Shown piece after piece: positions 1-7,707 of a stretch of 64,000 nucleotides of DNA. The DNA is from Novipirellula galeiformis (lineage in GTDB: Bacteria; Planctomycetota; Planctomycetia; Pirellulales; Pirellulaceae). Position numbers and translations under genes: made by a program. The DNA lies in the NCBI RefSeq assembly GCF_007860095.1, contig NZ_SJPT01000016.1, positions 1-64,000 of the forward strand, read 5' to 3'. The stretch's first letter is position 1, and the number at the start of each line of letters is the position of its first letter. The notes beneath the pieces are model-generated. The model ran no database searches, had not been told where the DNA came from, and saw nothing but the letters and a program-made list of their open reading frames with translations.

Positions 1-136
<136 letters not shown>

Positions 137-203
137 TGGATGGGATTGGTTTACTAATCTCATCTAATTTGTGAAAATGCCCTTTCAACCACTCAACAGA
201 AAT

Positions 204-219
204 CAGATCTTCGGATCTG
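204..219 (+). other. UUCG-tetraloop hairpin in the 16S trailer
   Basis: CAGATC (204-209) and GATCTG (214-219) pair perfectly around TTCG, a UUCG tetraloop, about 80 bases after the 16S 3' end and 25 bases before the terminator. It is probably part of the precursor trailer, as a processing or stabilising element; the function is inferred. Confidence 0.45.
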
Positions 220-244
220 TGTCATCACCAAATATCAAACGAAG

Positions 245-282
245 ACCCACTCAGGCCCGTCGCCAGCCTGAGTGGGTTTTTT
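245..282 (+). terminator. Rho-independent terminator of the 16S transcript
   Basis: ACCCACTCAGGC (245-256) pairs perfectly with GCCTGAGTGGGT (266-277) around a 9-base loop, followed directly by a T tract (277-282). It is a textbook intrinsic terminator about 120 bases after 16S rRNA, and implies that the 16S gene is transcribed without a downstream 23S-5S unit. Confidence 0.9.
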
Positions 283-448
283 CGTGCGCGCACCGAATCG
301 CTGTTCCATAACATCGCTGTTCCATAGCGTTTCATTCGTGGGCGGCGCGCTGCTAGGCAGGATTTTGCATCCGATCAAGCAAAAATGCACTAACCGTTTA
401 TTCAACTGCGTGTTACGCATTTTGAATGATGTTCACAGTCAAAATCAT

Positions 449-583
449 AACCCGACGCCTAAGCGAGGGATTTTTTGATAGGTCCGTCGCGTACGCGCTT
501 TGAAGTTTCGATTTCTTGGGTAACCCGACGCGTAAGCGAGTGAAGATCGCTTTTGACGCGGTCCCTCGCTTACGCGTCGAGTT
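449..583. repeat. Cluster of three 22-bp palindrome-forming repeats
   Basis: Copies of the unit AACCCGACGCGTMAGCGAGG lie at 449-470 (one mismatch) and 522-540 on the plus strand, and at 562-583 inverted. The second and third copies face each other and could pair over about 18 of 19 positions, giving a long hairpin. The same unit recurs at 37492-37513, 41954-41974, 54913-54933 and 54946-54967, and in a more degenerate form at 42006-42029. All copies are intergenic, which suggests a REP/MITE-like element family. Confidence 0.8.
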
Positions 584-654
584 ATGATTTCCCAGGAAAA
601 CCGACAAAAGCGCAACTTCAATACTGACGCATGTCGCGATGTAGGGCCTGGTCT

Positions 655-683
655 CCACCGGCCAGTTTGTAATGGGCCGGTGG
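655..683. repeat. 9-bp inverted repeat
   Basis: CCACCGGCC (655-663) and GGCCGGTGG (675-683) form a perfect stem with an 11-base loop. There is no T tract on either side, so it is not an obvious terminator; it may be part of the repeat-rich intergenic region. Confidence 0.5.
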
Positions 684-999
684 GAACCGGCCCTGCGACC
701 TATCTGAAAGAAGCTCTCGAAGTTTTCGATTGGATCGTTGCGGCCGAGAATCAATTCAAAACCAAATCGATGAAATTTTCATCCTCATTTTCGGTGATAA
801 ACTCGAATCCATCGGGATCGCAACATCGTTGCAATTCAGCGGGACGCTCACCCCACGGCGGCTCGCACAGGCTTGGAAAAAATATCCTGGAACAATCTGG
901 GAAATTTGCCAGTTTTTTGGCTTCGATCGAGGCGGATTCGCGTGTTGAAAACCAACGACTCGGCGGATGGCCTGCCTCTGCAGTGCGTTTGATTGGCGA

Positions 1000-2949
1000 T
1001 CAAAGGATCCAGCGGATTCCGGCCAGCAACGAATTGTAGAAGGAATCGCGGTTGGCTTGCCCTACATAGGCGACCGAGAACTGGCCGCCGAACAAATGCC
1101 CCATGTCGACTTGGACCCGTGCAAATCCAAAATCGCTACCCGCTTGAACACCGCGGTCGGTGAGCGATTCGGTCGGCGTGCCATCGTTAGCGATTGCGGA
1201 AACAAAGGCCTCCGATTCGTCCAAATACTCATGCATCCATCCGAACCGAATGCGAGTCGTTGCGATGCCCAGGGGTGTGAGACCCGATTGGGCTAAAGAA
1301 AGCCCCAGAGCGCTGCGAAGCGAATCTCCGGCACCTCCCTCGTTGATCAAGGCAAACGTGGTGTCACCCGTCTCGCGAATCGAATCGAGCTCCACTCGGG
1401 TCGAGTGCAGGGCAACGTACGGCGTCCACAGCATGGCGAGTCCGGGCACGAGGGTCCCCAATTCCACATACCCATACTGGGCGGAACCATCAAACGAACT
1501 TTCCGCAAACGGCGAGTCCGTCAGCGCGGACAACGAGCGGCGAACTTCATAATTTTGAATTCCCGCACCCGCCGCGCCCAGCACATAAAACCGCGGGCCA
1601 ACGTATTCAACCGCCCCTCCCATTCGATACGAATCGATGTCGGCATGCTGATCGACACCGTGTATGTCGAGATTTGCGGTGGCTAAATGGGCAAAGGTGT
1701 GGGCGCTCAGCCCGTTGTTGCCCGCCACGCCCGCACCGAGCTCCATCCCTCCGATCCGATGTCGGTAACCGAGGGTTTCGTATTCATCTGCGTCCACTTC
1801 CCCCGTGACTCCATACACGCGTGCCCAAGGTGCCCGCTCCAGCGTGTCGGAGTCGAAACCAAACTGCATCGCGATCCGGTCGCGGACCGATTCGACGTTG
1901 TTTTGAATGTGGTGGATCTCGGCTCCGATCAAGGAGGGATAAATGGAACCTGACAATTGATCAATCGCCATCACCGCTTGATCCGTGGTGCCGTTTCGCA
2001 GGGCATCCGCTGCATTCTTAGCCTCGATCGACGGCGAAGGCGTTGGCGTGTCCGCACGCACTCGATCGAGCAGCGCGGCGGCGGCCGTTTGGTTGCTGCC
2101 CGACACCACGTCGGTGAAGTTCATGCCATTGTCTTGGATCAGAAATGTGAATTCACCCGAAACCGACGCGTCCGTGATGGCCTGCAAAAACGGTTGATTA
2201 GGCAGCGCAAACGTGTCGCTCTGGTTTTCGAACCCTCCCACAATCGGGGTTGTCGATTCGAATACCTTGAAGTTATCGCCTAGCTTGAATTGCCCACCAA
2301 TAAAATTGGGCGTCAATGTCGCATCGGTCACCGTCAGAGTTCCGTCCACGTCGATCAAGTCGCTGGAAGTGGAACTCGAGGAAATATCCAGCTCGACATT
2401 CGAATCGGTCAGATCTAAATCACCGGTGACCTTGAATGTGCCGATGCTGCCGGGCGTCGCCGCGGCCCCTGGAGCCAGCGTTCCCGCAACCATCAAGTTT
2501 CCCGTTACGGCTCTCGCACCAAACACGGTGGTTCCAGTGGGAGCATCGAGATCCGTATCCACCGATGGAGCCCCCGACGTTTCGAGAACTAAGGTGCCCG
2601 GGTCGATCATGCTGCTAGCGGCATACCTCAGCGGGCCGAAGCCATTTCGATCAAGGGTGATGGGCGAGGCTACTGGATTGTCGAAGGTCACCCCACTAGC
2701 GATCGTTGGCAGATTGCTGAGCAAGATAATCGTGGACGGCGAGGCGCCTGGGATATCGAAAACGATCCGGTCTCCCTCGGCGGCATTGCCAATTGCCGCG
2801 CGCAGTGATCCGGCGCCGGAATCGGCCGTGTTGGTCACCGTGACATCGGTCGCAGAGGCGTGGTGAGCCAACATCGATACAGCGAGCAGAGCTGACAAGA
2901 CGCGGCGTTTGTAAAATCGCATCAACAGGGACATCGAAATTCGTTTCAT
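1000..2949 (-). CDS. Autotransporter-type outer-membrane beta-barrel protein
   Basis: The product is a 649-residue secreted protein predicted to insert a C-terminal autotransporter beta-barrel in the outer membrane. The start at 2949 gives a signal peptide: basic MKRISMSLLMRFYKRR, a hydrophobic stretch, then cleavage after an ASA motif near residue 33. Longer frames run up to a GTG at 3174 but would put a Ser-Pro repeat ahead of the signal, so they are not used; an ATG at 2973 is a possible alternative. The mature N-terminus begins VTVTNTADSGAGSLRAAI, as in surface proteins with CSLREA-like beta-helix repeats. The passenger is short. The C-terminal 270 or so residues show repeated amphipathic strands (for example ARVYGVTGEVDADEY) and end in GIRWIL, close to the usual barrel-terminal hydrophobic/aromatic ending. 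The passenger's role is unknown; adhesion is only a guess. Confidence 0.8.
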   Translation of the reverse strand: MKRISMSLLMRFYKRRVLSALLAVSMLAHHASATDVTVTNTADSGAGSLRAAIGNAAEGDRIVFDIPGASPSTIILLSNLPTIASGVTFDNPVASPITLDRNGFGPLRYAASSMIDPGTLVLETSGAPSVDTDLDAPTGTTVFGARAVTGNLMVAGTLAPGAAATPGSIGTFKVTGDLDLTDSNVELDISSSSTSSDLIDVDGTLTVTDATLTPNFIGGQFKLGDNFKVFESTTPIVGGFENQSDTFALPNQPFLQAITDASVSGEFTFLIQDNGMNFTDVVSGSNQTAAAALLDRVRADTPTPSPSIEAKNAADALRNGTTDQAVMAIDQLSGSIYPSLIGAEIHHIQNNVESVRDRIAMQFGFDSDTLERAPWARVYGVTGEVDADEYETLGYRHRIGGMELGAGVAGNNGLSAHTFAHLATANLDIHGVDQHADIDSYRMGGAVEYVGPRFYVLGAAGAGIQNYEVRRSLSALTDSPFAESSFDGSAQYGYVELGTLVPGLAMLWTPYVALHSTRVELDSIRETGDTTFALINEGGAGDSLRSALGLSLAQSGLTPLGIATTRIRFGWMHEYLDESEAFVSAIANDGTPTESLTDRGVQAGSDFGFARVQVDMGHLFGGQFSVAYVGQANRDSFYNSLLAGIRWIL

Positions 2950-3105
2950 GTTGCGTGGCTTGCCTCGATCCATGGGGGACACACGAACCCTACCAAAATG
3001 ACATCGGCCCACGATCCTTGCGATCCTTGCAACAAATCCAATCCTCACAACAGACACGTCGCTCACAGCTGGATTAATCCCGATTAGCGTCAAAGCTTGC
3101 CACCC

Positions 3106-3135
3106 GGGCGAGGGCGAGGGCGAGGGCGAGGGCGA
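3106..3135. repeat. GGGCGA hexanucleotide tandem repeat (5 copies)
   Basis: Five perfect GGGCGA units sit between the divergent starts at 2949 (minus) and 3303 (plus). Read on the minus strand they would encode (Ser-Pro)n in the 5' extension of the autotransporter frame. That extension precedes the likely signal peptide and is probably untranslated, so the tract lies in a shared promoter region and could vary in length by slippage. Confidence 0.85.
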
Positions 3136-3302
3136 GGGGGAAGTTGTTGGAGGCGACTCGCCGCGCCCCGGCACGCGTCCCGCCTCGAATCAGCAATACT
3201 CGCTCGGTGTGGCGGTCCGTCCTGATTCCCTACCCGCTGCTTGGCAATTAAGATGGGGGCTTCGTGTCCCATTACAATCCATCAACGCTAGAGAACCCCA
3301 CC

Positions 3303-4028
3303 ATGCTTTTGCGTCTTCGATCCCTGATCGCTTCGCTTGTTGTCGTCGCCGTCCTCACGACCACGGCCTCCGCACAGCAAACCGCCACCGTTCATGATGC
3401 CATCAAACCGGTCCCTCGCGCGGGAGGCTGGATGAAACGTCACGAGGCGATGAACACCCGCGTCAAACAAGGCAACGTGGACCTGGTCTTCATTGGCGAT
3501 TCAATCACCCAAGGCTGGGAAGGGGCGGGTAAAAACGTCTGGGCCAAATACTATGGCGAGCGCAACGCCGTGAATCTTGGCATCGGCGGTGACCGGACTC
3601 AGCACGTGATCTGGCGTTTGGATAATGGCAATCTCGAAGGAATCGCCCCCAAGGCTGCCGTGATCATGATCGGCACCAATAATTCGGGTGGCAACTCACC
3701 CGAAGAAATTGCCGAAGGAGTGACAGCAATCGTTCGTCAACTGCAGCAGAAAACGCCCCAAACCAAGATTCTTTTGCTGGGAACGTTCCCACGCGGCGCG
3801 GATCCCTCGGACGCACGACGTCAAGTGAACGAGCGGAGCAATGCGATCGTGGCGGAGTTGGCCTCCGACGATAACGTCACATACCTGGACATCGGCGATA
3901 ACTTCCTTGGTGACCAAGGAACACTATCGAAGGAAATCATGCCCGACTTGTTGCATTTGAGCGAACAGGGCTACACGATTTGGGCCGAGTCGATCGAGCC
4001 CACCTTGACCAAGATGTTGGCCGAGTAA
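3303..4028 (+). CDS. Secreted SGNH/GDSL-family hydrolase
   Basis: A 241-residue exported esterase/lipase of the SGNH fold, closest in layout to platelet-activating-factor acetylhydrolase-like enzymes. The start at 3303 gives a clean signal peptide ending in ASA about 23 residues in; the frame opens upstream at 3264, but that would bury the signal. The four SGNH blocks are visible: block I FIGDSITQGW (catalytic Ser), block II GIGGDRTQ (Gly), block III MIGTNN (Asn) and block V DLLHLSEQGY (Asp and His). The substrate is unknown; planctomycete homologues are often near carbohydrate-ester or sialate/acetyl-xylan functions, so deacetylation of a polysaccharide is a reasonable guess. It is transcribed away from the autotransporter and converges with the CoA-binding gene 17 bases beyond its stop. 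Confidence 0.88.
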   Translation: MLLRLRSLIASLVVVAVLTTTASAQQTATVHDAIKPVPRAGGWMKRHEAMNTRVKQGNVDLVFIGDSITQGWEGAGKNVWAKYYGERNAVNLGIGGDRTQHVIWRLDNGNLEGIAPKAAVIMIGTNNSGGNSPEEIAEGVTAIVRQLQQKTPQTKILLLGTFPRGADPSDARRQVNERSNAIVAELASDDNVTYLDIGDNFLGDQGTLSKEIMPDLLHLSEQGYTIWAESIEPTLTKMLAE

Positions 4029-4045
4029 GCACAATTTGGTCTCAA

Positions 4046-4435
4046 TCAGCCTCGAGCGAGCAGCACCAGCACGCAGCTGCCGTCATCAATGACATTCAAC
4101 CCGGCGTCGCGAGCCGCTTGGCTCGCTTGGGCATCCTCCGCCCCCGGTTGCATCCAAATATGTTTCACGCCCGCGGCGATCGCATCGGCGACGACGCGGC
4201 GAGTCACCTGCGGCGGCGTGATCACCGAGAGCGCTTCGGGAACGATCGGTAGCTCCGCGATCGTGGGGTAGGCCGCATGCCCTTCGATCTCTTCGCTGAT
4301 CGGGTTTAGCGGGTAGGTTTCACGCTCCGAAGCCAGTAGCGCGCGAAAGACCTTGTTGCCGTACTTATGCTGCCGCGCCGACGCACCGGCGACCGCATAC
4401 GTTTTTGCGGCAAGAAATGATTCGATTGGATCCAT
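4046..4435 (-). CDS. CoA-binding domain protein (YccU-like)
   Basis: A 129-residue cytoplasmic protein made of a single Rossmann-type CoA_binding_2 domain, as in YccU/succinyl-CoA-ligase-alpha N-terminal folds. The family signature is seen in AVAGASARQHKYGNKVFRAL (nucleotide loop), YPLNP, and the C-terminal IWMQPGAEDA followed by NVIDDGSCVLVLL. The start at 4435 (MDPIESF) fits the normal family length; the frame runs on to 4612, but that extension overlaps the upstream gene. It lies 28 bases after the stop of the Tat-exported EEP enzyme and is probably co-transcribed with it. The physiological ligand and role are not established for the family. Confidence 0.85.
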   Translation of the reverse strand: MDPIESFLAAKTYAVAGASARQHKYGNKVFRALLASERETYPLNPISEEIEGHAAYPTIAELPIVPEALSVITPPQVTRRVVADAIAAGVKHIWMQPGAEDAQASQAARDAGLNVIDDGSCVLVLLARG

Positions 4436-4463
4436 GATTTGTTGCACATCCGGAACGATGGTT

Positions 4464-5354
4464 TCAGTGGGAAAGTTGGAACGTAGCAAGTTGCGGCAGG
4501 TGATCGCTGAGTGCGAATGATGCCTCGTTGTCATTCTCCAACCGGAACGGGGATGTGAACAACGGTTTGGATTCCGCAATGCGATCAGCGATCGGCCCCG
4601 CAGCAAAGACATAGTCGATGCGGCGCATGGGAGTGTCGGACTTAAACGTCAAACCATCCCCCTGGCCAACTCGCTCAAACGTATCAACCAAACCAGCGTC
4701 GATCCACGCCTGGTACTCCGCCGTGTCTGGGGCGTGGTTCAGGTCGCCCATCAACAACAGGTCTCGCCCCGCATCGAGATCGGGCTTCATCGACTCTAGC
4801 ATGGCGTTGATTTCGCGAATGCGAACCCCCGGATCTGCCCCCGGCATCAGGTGCGCCGAATGCACGATCAACTCGCTGCCATCAGGGCGCCGCAGGGTGG
4901 CACGCCCCCAATGCCGCGTGAACAGATCTTGGGGACGCGTGCCGCCCGCGACCGGCGCGTTCGCCGAATCGATGATCTCCCAGCGGGAAAGCAGCGTGCC
5001 GGGCCAATTGCCGCCACTTGGAAAACGGATCACGTGCCTATTTAATTTCTCCGCTATCGCCGTCGTAATCGACTCGCTTGGCGATTCGGAAAAGACAACG
5101 ACATCTGCATTCAGCGGAGACAACGCAGCGGCGAATCGCTCGGGCATCTCCCCAGCCGCTTTGGCATCCATCGCCCCGCGGCGTTGCGAGGGCCACCCCC
5201 TGCATTGATAGACATTGTAGGCAATCACGGTGAGATCGTCGGCGGATGATTCTTCTGCGACCGCTGCGGGGACGATCGCTTCGGGGACAGAGAACGCGGC
5301 GACGGCCAACGTTCCCGTTGCCGCGTGGAGCCATCTTCGACGTGACAAATGCAT
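4464..5354 (-). CDS. Tat-exported endonuclease/exonuclease/phosphatase-family protein
   Basis: A 296-residue enzyme of the EEP (DNase I-like metallohydrolase) fold. The start at 5354 yields a twin-arginine signal, SRRRWLHAATG, followed by a hydrophobic run, implying folded export; upstream starts at 5411 and 5489 would place 19-45 residues before it. Motifs: IAYNVYQCRG (metal-site Asn), GDLNHAPDT (catalytic Asp/Asn), RIDYVF, and the C-terminal SDHLP with the catalytic His. The first acidic motif reads FSES rather than the usual QE. It could act on phosphodiesters, inositol phosphates or sphingomyelin-like lipids; the sequence does not decide. It heads a likely two-gene unit with the CoA-binding protein downstream. 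Confidence 0.82.
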   Translation of the reverse strand: MHLSRRRWLHAATGTLAVAAFSVPEAIVPAAVAEESSADDLTVIAYNVYQCRGWPSQRRGAMDAKAAGEMPERFAAALSPLNADVVVFSESPSESITTAIAEKLNRHVIRFPSGGNWPGTLLSRWEIIDSANAPVAGGTRPQDLFTRHWGRATLRRPDGSELIVHSAHLMPGADPGVRIREINAMLESMKPDLDAGRDLLLMGDLNHAPDTAEYQAWIDAGLVDTFERVGQGDGLTFKSDTPMRRIDYVFAAGPIADRIAESKPLFTSPFRLENDNEASFALSDHLPQLATFQLSH

Positions 5355-5576
5355 ATTAAGATTCCGGTGACACCATGGAGTGATAGCAAGGGTGATGCGT
5401 GAATGAAACATTGTAACCGCTTCACGGGCGGAGGGATCACAGCAAAACCGTTTCTTCTCGTGACAAACCAACGAGCCACGAGCCGCCAAAGGAAATTAGC
5501 ATTGGGCGTGCCCGCGTGTTAGGATCACGGTATCCACCGTGTTACCAGCTCCCCACAAAATAAAGGTAGCAACACC

Positions 5577-6143
5577 ATGGTCCCGCTATCCAAACCGATT
5601 TATCGCTATTGTGTGGACCAGAAAGACGTGATCGTTTGCATCAACGACTGGTGGCTCGCGTTCGCAAAAGAAAACCACTCAGCCGAACTCAACGAACTGA
5701 CGGTCGTGGGTAAGTCCCTCTGGGAATTCATCGTCGACGAACCCACGCGAACGCTGTACAAGGAGATTCACAACTGGGTGCGTATGTCTGGGACTCCGAT
5801 CACGATCCCCTTTCGCTGCGACTCACCGGTTCTTCAGCGTTACATGCAATTGACGATCAACCGAGCGGCCAACGGCGGATTGCGGTATGAAAGCGCTCTG
5901 ATTCGCGCCCTGCCTCAACGTCACCTCTCGGTCTTTGAGCCTAGTCAGCCGCGGACGAAGGCCTTTCTGACCATGTGCAGTTTTTGCAAACGAACTCTGA
6001 TCGAGCCCTCGGGATGGTTAGAGATGGAAAACATTGCGATCAAGTTGCAAATGTATGAAACGCAAACCGTTCCGGGATTGCATTACACGGTGTGCCCCGA
6101 GTGCGCAAGTCAGTTTCAGCAGGAGCAATTACAACCGAATTGA
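5577..6143 (+). CDS. PAS-like sensor protein with C-terminal zinc ribbon
   Basis: A 188-residue soluble protein. Residues about 8-110 look like a small PAS domain (opening YRYCVDQKDVIVCINDWW, then GKSLWEFI), as found in single-domain sensors that bind a small ligand or cofactor. The C-terminal part holds two Cys pairs, CSFCK near residue 137 and CPEC near 178, that could bind one zinc ion. There is no kinase, cyclase or DNA-binding output domain, so it would act through a partner. I do not recognise a named family; similar PAS-plus-CxxC proteins occur in several phyla as hypotheticals. The start ATG 5577 is the first in frame and there is no good Shine-Dalgarno sequence. It is a single gene between a divergent neighbour and a 437-base intergenic region. 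Confidence 0.72.
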   Translation: MVPLSKPIYRYCVDQKDVIVCINDWWLAFAKENHSAELNELTVVGKSLWEFIVDEPTRTLYKEIHNWVRMSGTPITIPFRCDSPVLQRYMQLTINRAANGGLRYESALIRALPQRHLSVFEPSQPRTKAFLTMCSFCKRTLIEPSGWLEMENIAIKLQMYETQTVPGLHYTVCPECASQFQQEQLQPN

Positions 6144-6456
6144 CTCCTGGCAACCCCGGTTCGTGGATCGACGGTGAATTGATTTCCGTACGCGGCAAGA
6201 CGCAAGCCAAACCTATATTCCCCATCCAAACCGCTTCGTAGTCCCGCAACTGCGAGCGTGATTTTGCCTTCGCGGCACGTCGAAGCGATACCGATTCGCC
6301 GCATGCCCCCGACCGATTGGGGACACAATTGATGGGGGGGAAACGCGATCAAATTCGTGAAAAGGTCGCTAATGAAGCCAAACGGGGGTTAGCAGGGTGA
6401 GGTTGACCGGTGAAACTAAGCGTGGTGCGGAGAATTCGTGTCAGCTTGCAACGAGG

Positions 6457-6510
6457 GCGAGACATCCCGTCTCGCTCCGCGGCACCTTCGCCAGCGAAGG
6501 GGTATGCCCC
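6457..6510 (+). promoter_or_regulatory. Three adjacent short hairpins upstream of rbgA
   Basis: GCGAGAC/GTCTCGC (6457-6463 with 6469-6475), CCTTCG/CGAAGG (6485-6490 with 6495-6500) and GGGG/CCCC (6499-6502 with 6507-6510) lie 70-125 bases before the rbgA start. The second and third share bases 6499-6500 and cannot both form, which would suit a switch in a leader RNA. No terminator T tract is present. The rest of the 6144-6580 interval shows nothing I can name. The function is speculative. Confidence 0.35.
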
Positions 6511-6580
6511 GTGCTTGACCGCCGATGCCCACCCCCAAACATTCAAGTTCGCTCCTCTTTCTCGATTCACCGACAATCTT

Positions 6581-7537
6581 ATGTCAATTCAGTGGTTCCC
6601 AGGACACATGCACAAAGCTCGGCTTGAAATGCAAGCGGGGCTTCCCAAAGTGGACGTGGTCATCGAAGTCTTGGATGCGCGGATTCCGTACTCAAGCGAG
6701 AATCCCATGCTGGCCGAACTGCGTGGCGACAAGCCTTGTTTAAAGGTTTTGGCGAAGAGCGACCTTGCCGATGACGCCATGACCGCGACTTGGCAAGCCT
6801 ACTTCGAGCAAACCGTCGGTGTCCGTGCCCAGGCGGTCACCAGCGAAGACGTTCCCACGATCATGAAACTCAAACACATCGCGGCTCGCATGGTGCCCCA
6901 CCGTGAAGGCAAGACGATCGACGCCATGATCGTGGGCATTCCTAACGTTGGCAAATCGACCATCATCAATTATTTGGCGGGCCGAAAGATTGCTAAGACC
7001 GGAAACACGCCGGCGATCACCAAGCAACAACAACGGGTCCACATTGGCGACAGCGTCACGCTGGTCGACACCCCCGGGGTGCTTTGGCCTAACGTTCACA
7101 ATGTGGATAGCGGCTACCGTTTGGCCCTGATCGGCTCCATCAAAGAGACCGCAATCGATTACGCCGACATTGGTTTCTTTGCCGCTCGCTACATGGCAGC
7201 GCACTACCCCGAGCGTCTGAGCGAGCGTTTCGATTTGCCTTCGATTCCAGCAACCGATCTGGAGCTGATCGAAGCGATCGGCCGCAAGCGAGGTTGTCTG
7301 GGCAAGGGCAATCTTGTGGACATCGATCGCGCCTCGCGGATCCTGGTCCTTGAACTGAGATCGGGGGGACTCGGTCGTTTCACCCTCGAAACTCCGGAAA
7401 TGATGGAGCGTGAGAAAGCGAGAACCGTTGCCGACGTCGCCGCCAAAGCGGAAGCGTCCCAGGCGAACGATGCCAAACGCAAGAAGCGATTCCGCGATCA
7501 GCAACGGGCCAAACGAAAATCACGCGAGATGAACTGA
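6581..7537 (+). CDS. rbgA: Circularly permuted GTPase, 50S ribosome assembly (RbgA/YlqF)
   Basis: A 318-residue GTPase that in Bacillus subtilis acts in late maturation of the 50S subunit. The start ATG 6581 gives the diagnostic N-terminus MSIQWFPGHMHKAR; an upstream in-frame ATG at 6410 is rejected. The G motifs occur in permuted order: G4 AKSD at residues 58-61, G1 GIPNVGKST near 119-127, and G3 DTPG near 162. G4 reads KSD instead of NKxD/TKxD, a mild variation seen in the family. A C-terminal ANTAR-like helical region follows, then a lysine/arginine-rich tail (KRKKRFRDQQRAKRKSRE) likely to contact rRNA. It is a single gene, preceded by possible RNA hairpins. Confidence 0.92.
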   Translation: MSIQWFPGHMHKARLEMQAGLPKVDVVIEVLDARIPYSSENPMLAELRGDKPCLKVLAKSDLADDAMTATWQAYFEQTVGVRAQAVTSEDVPTIMKLKHIAARMVPHREGKTIDAMIVGIPNVGKSTIINYLAGRKIAKTGNTPAITKQQQRVHIGDSVTLVDTPGVLWPNVHNVDSGYRLALIGSIKETAIDYADIGFFAARYMAAHYPERLSERFDLPSIPATDLELIEAIGRKRGCLGKGNLVDIDRASRILVLELRSGGLGRFTLETPEMMEREKARTVADVAAKAEASQANDAKRKKRFRDQQRAKRKSREMN

Positions 7538-7580
7538 ACTGCAACTCGGAGCCGCATCGTCGGCGCCGCCCCCCGGTTGC

Positions 7581-7688
7581 ACTAGAGCATTTTCAATTTC
7601 GATATCGCTCGTGTCGCCCTTGCGGTGGACCGCGCTCTTGCGAACGCAGCTACGGCTGAAGTCCTACGTCAATTTTAAAATTGCTCTA
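7581..7688. repeat. Imperfect terminal inverted repeat around a 75-base core
   Basis: AGAGCATTTTCAATTT near 7585 and its partial complement AATTTTAAAATTGCTCT near 7672-7688 face each other. A related AGAGCAATTT occurs at 47043. This resembles the ends of a small non-autonomous element between the convergent genes rbgA and the DUF3472 gene. No coding capacity is seen. Confidence 0.35.
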
Positions 7689-7707
7689 AGGAAACCACTC
7701 GCGACAA

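Larger units (their letters stand above)
284..999. other. Gene-poor stretch with repeats
   Basis: No open reading frame here is convincing. It holds the palindromic repeat cluster (449-583) and an inverted repeat (655-683). A 72-codon frame at 730-948 (plus strand, TTG start) has a plausible amino-acid composition but no Shine-Dalgarno sequence and no family I recognise, so it is not called as a gene. The stop of the minus-strand autotransporter is at 1000. Confidence 0.6.

Noticed and set aside
284-1000. 23S or 5S rRNA following the 16S gene
   Set aside because: No conserved 23S/5S sequence is present and a terminator ends the 16S transcript at 282.
2950-3174. Ser-Pro-rich N-terminal extension of the autotransporter
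   Set aside because: It would precede a normal signal peptide, and it is built from the GGGCGA tract; ATG 2949 is better.
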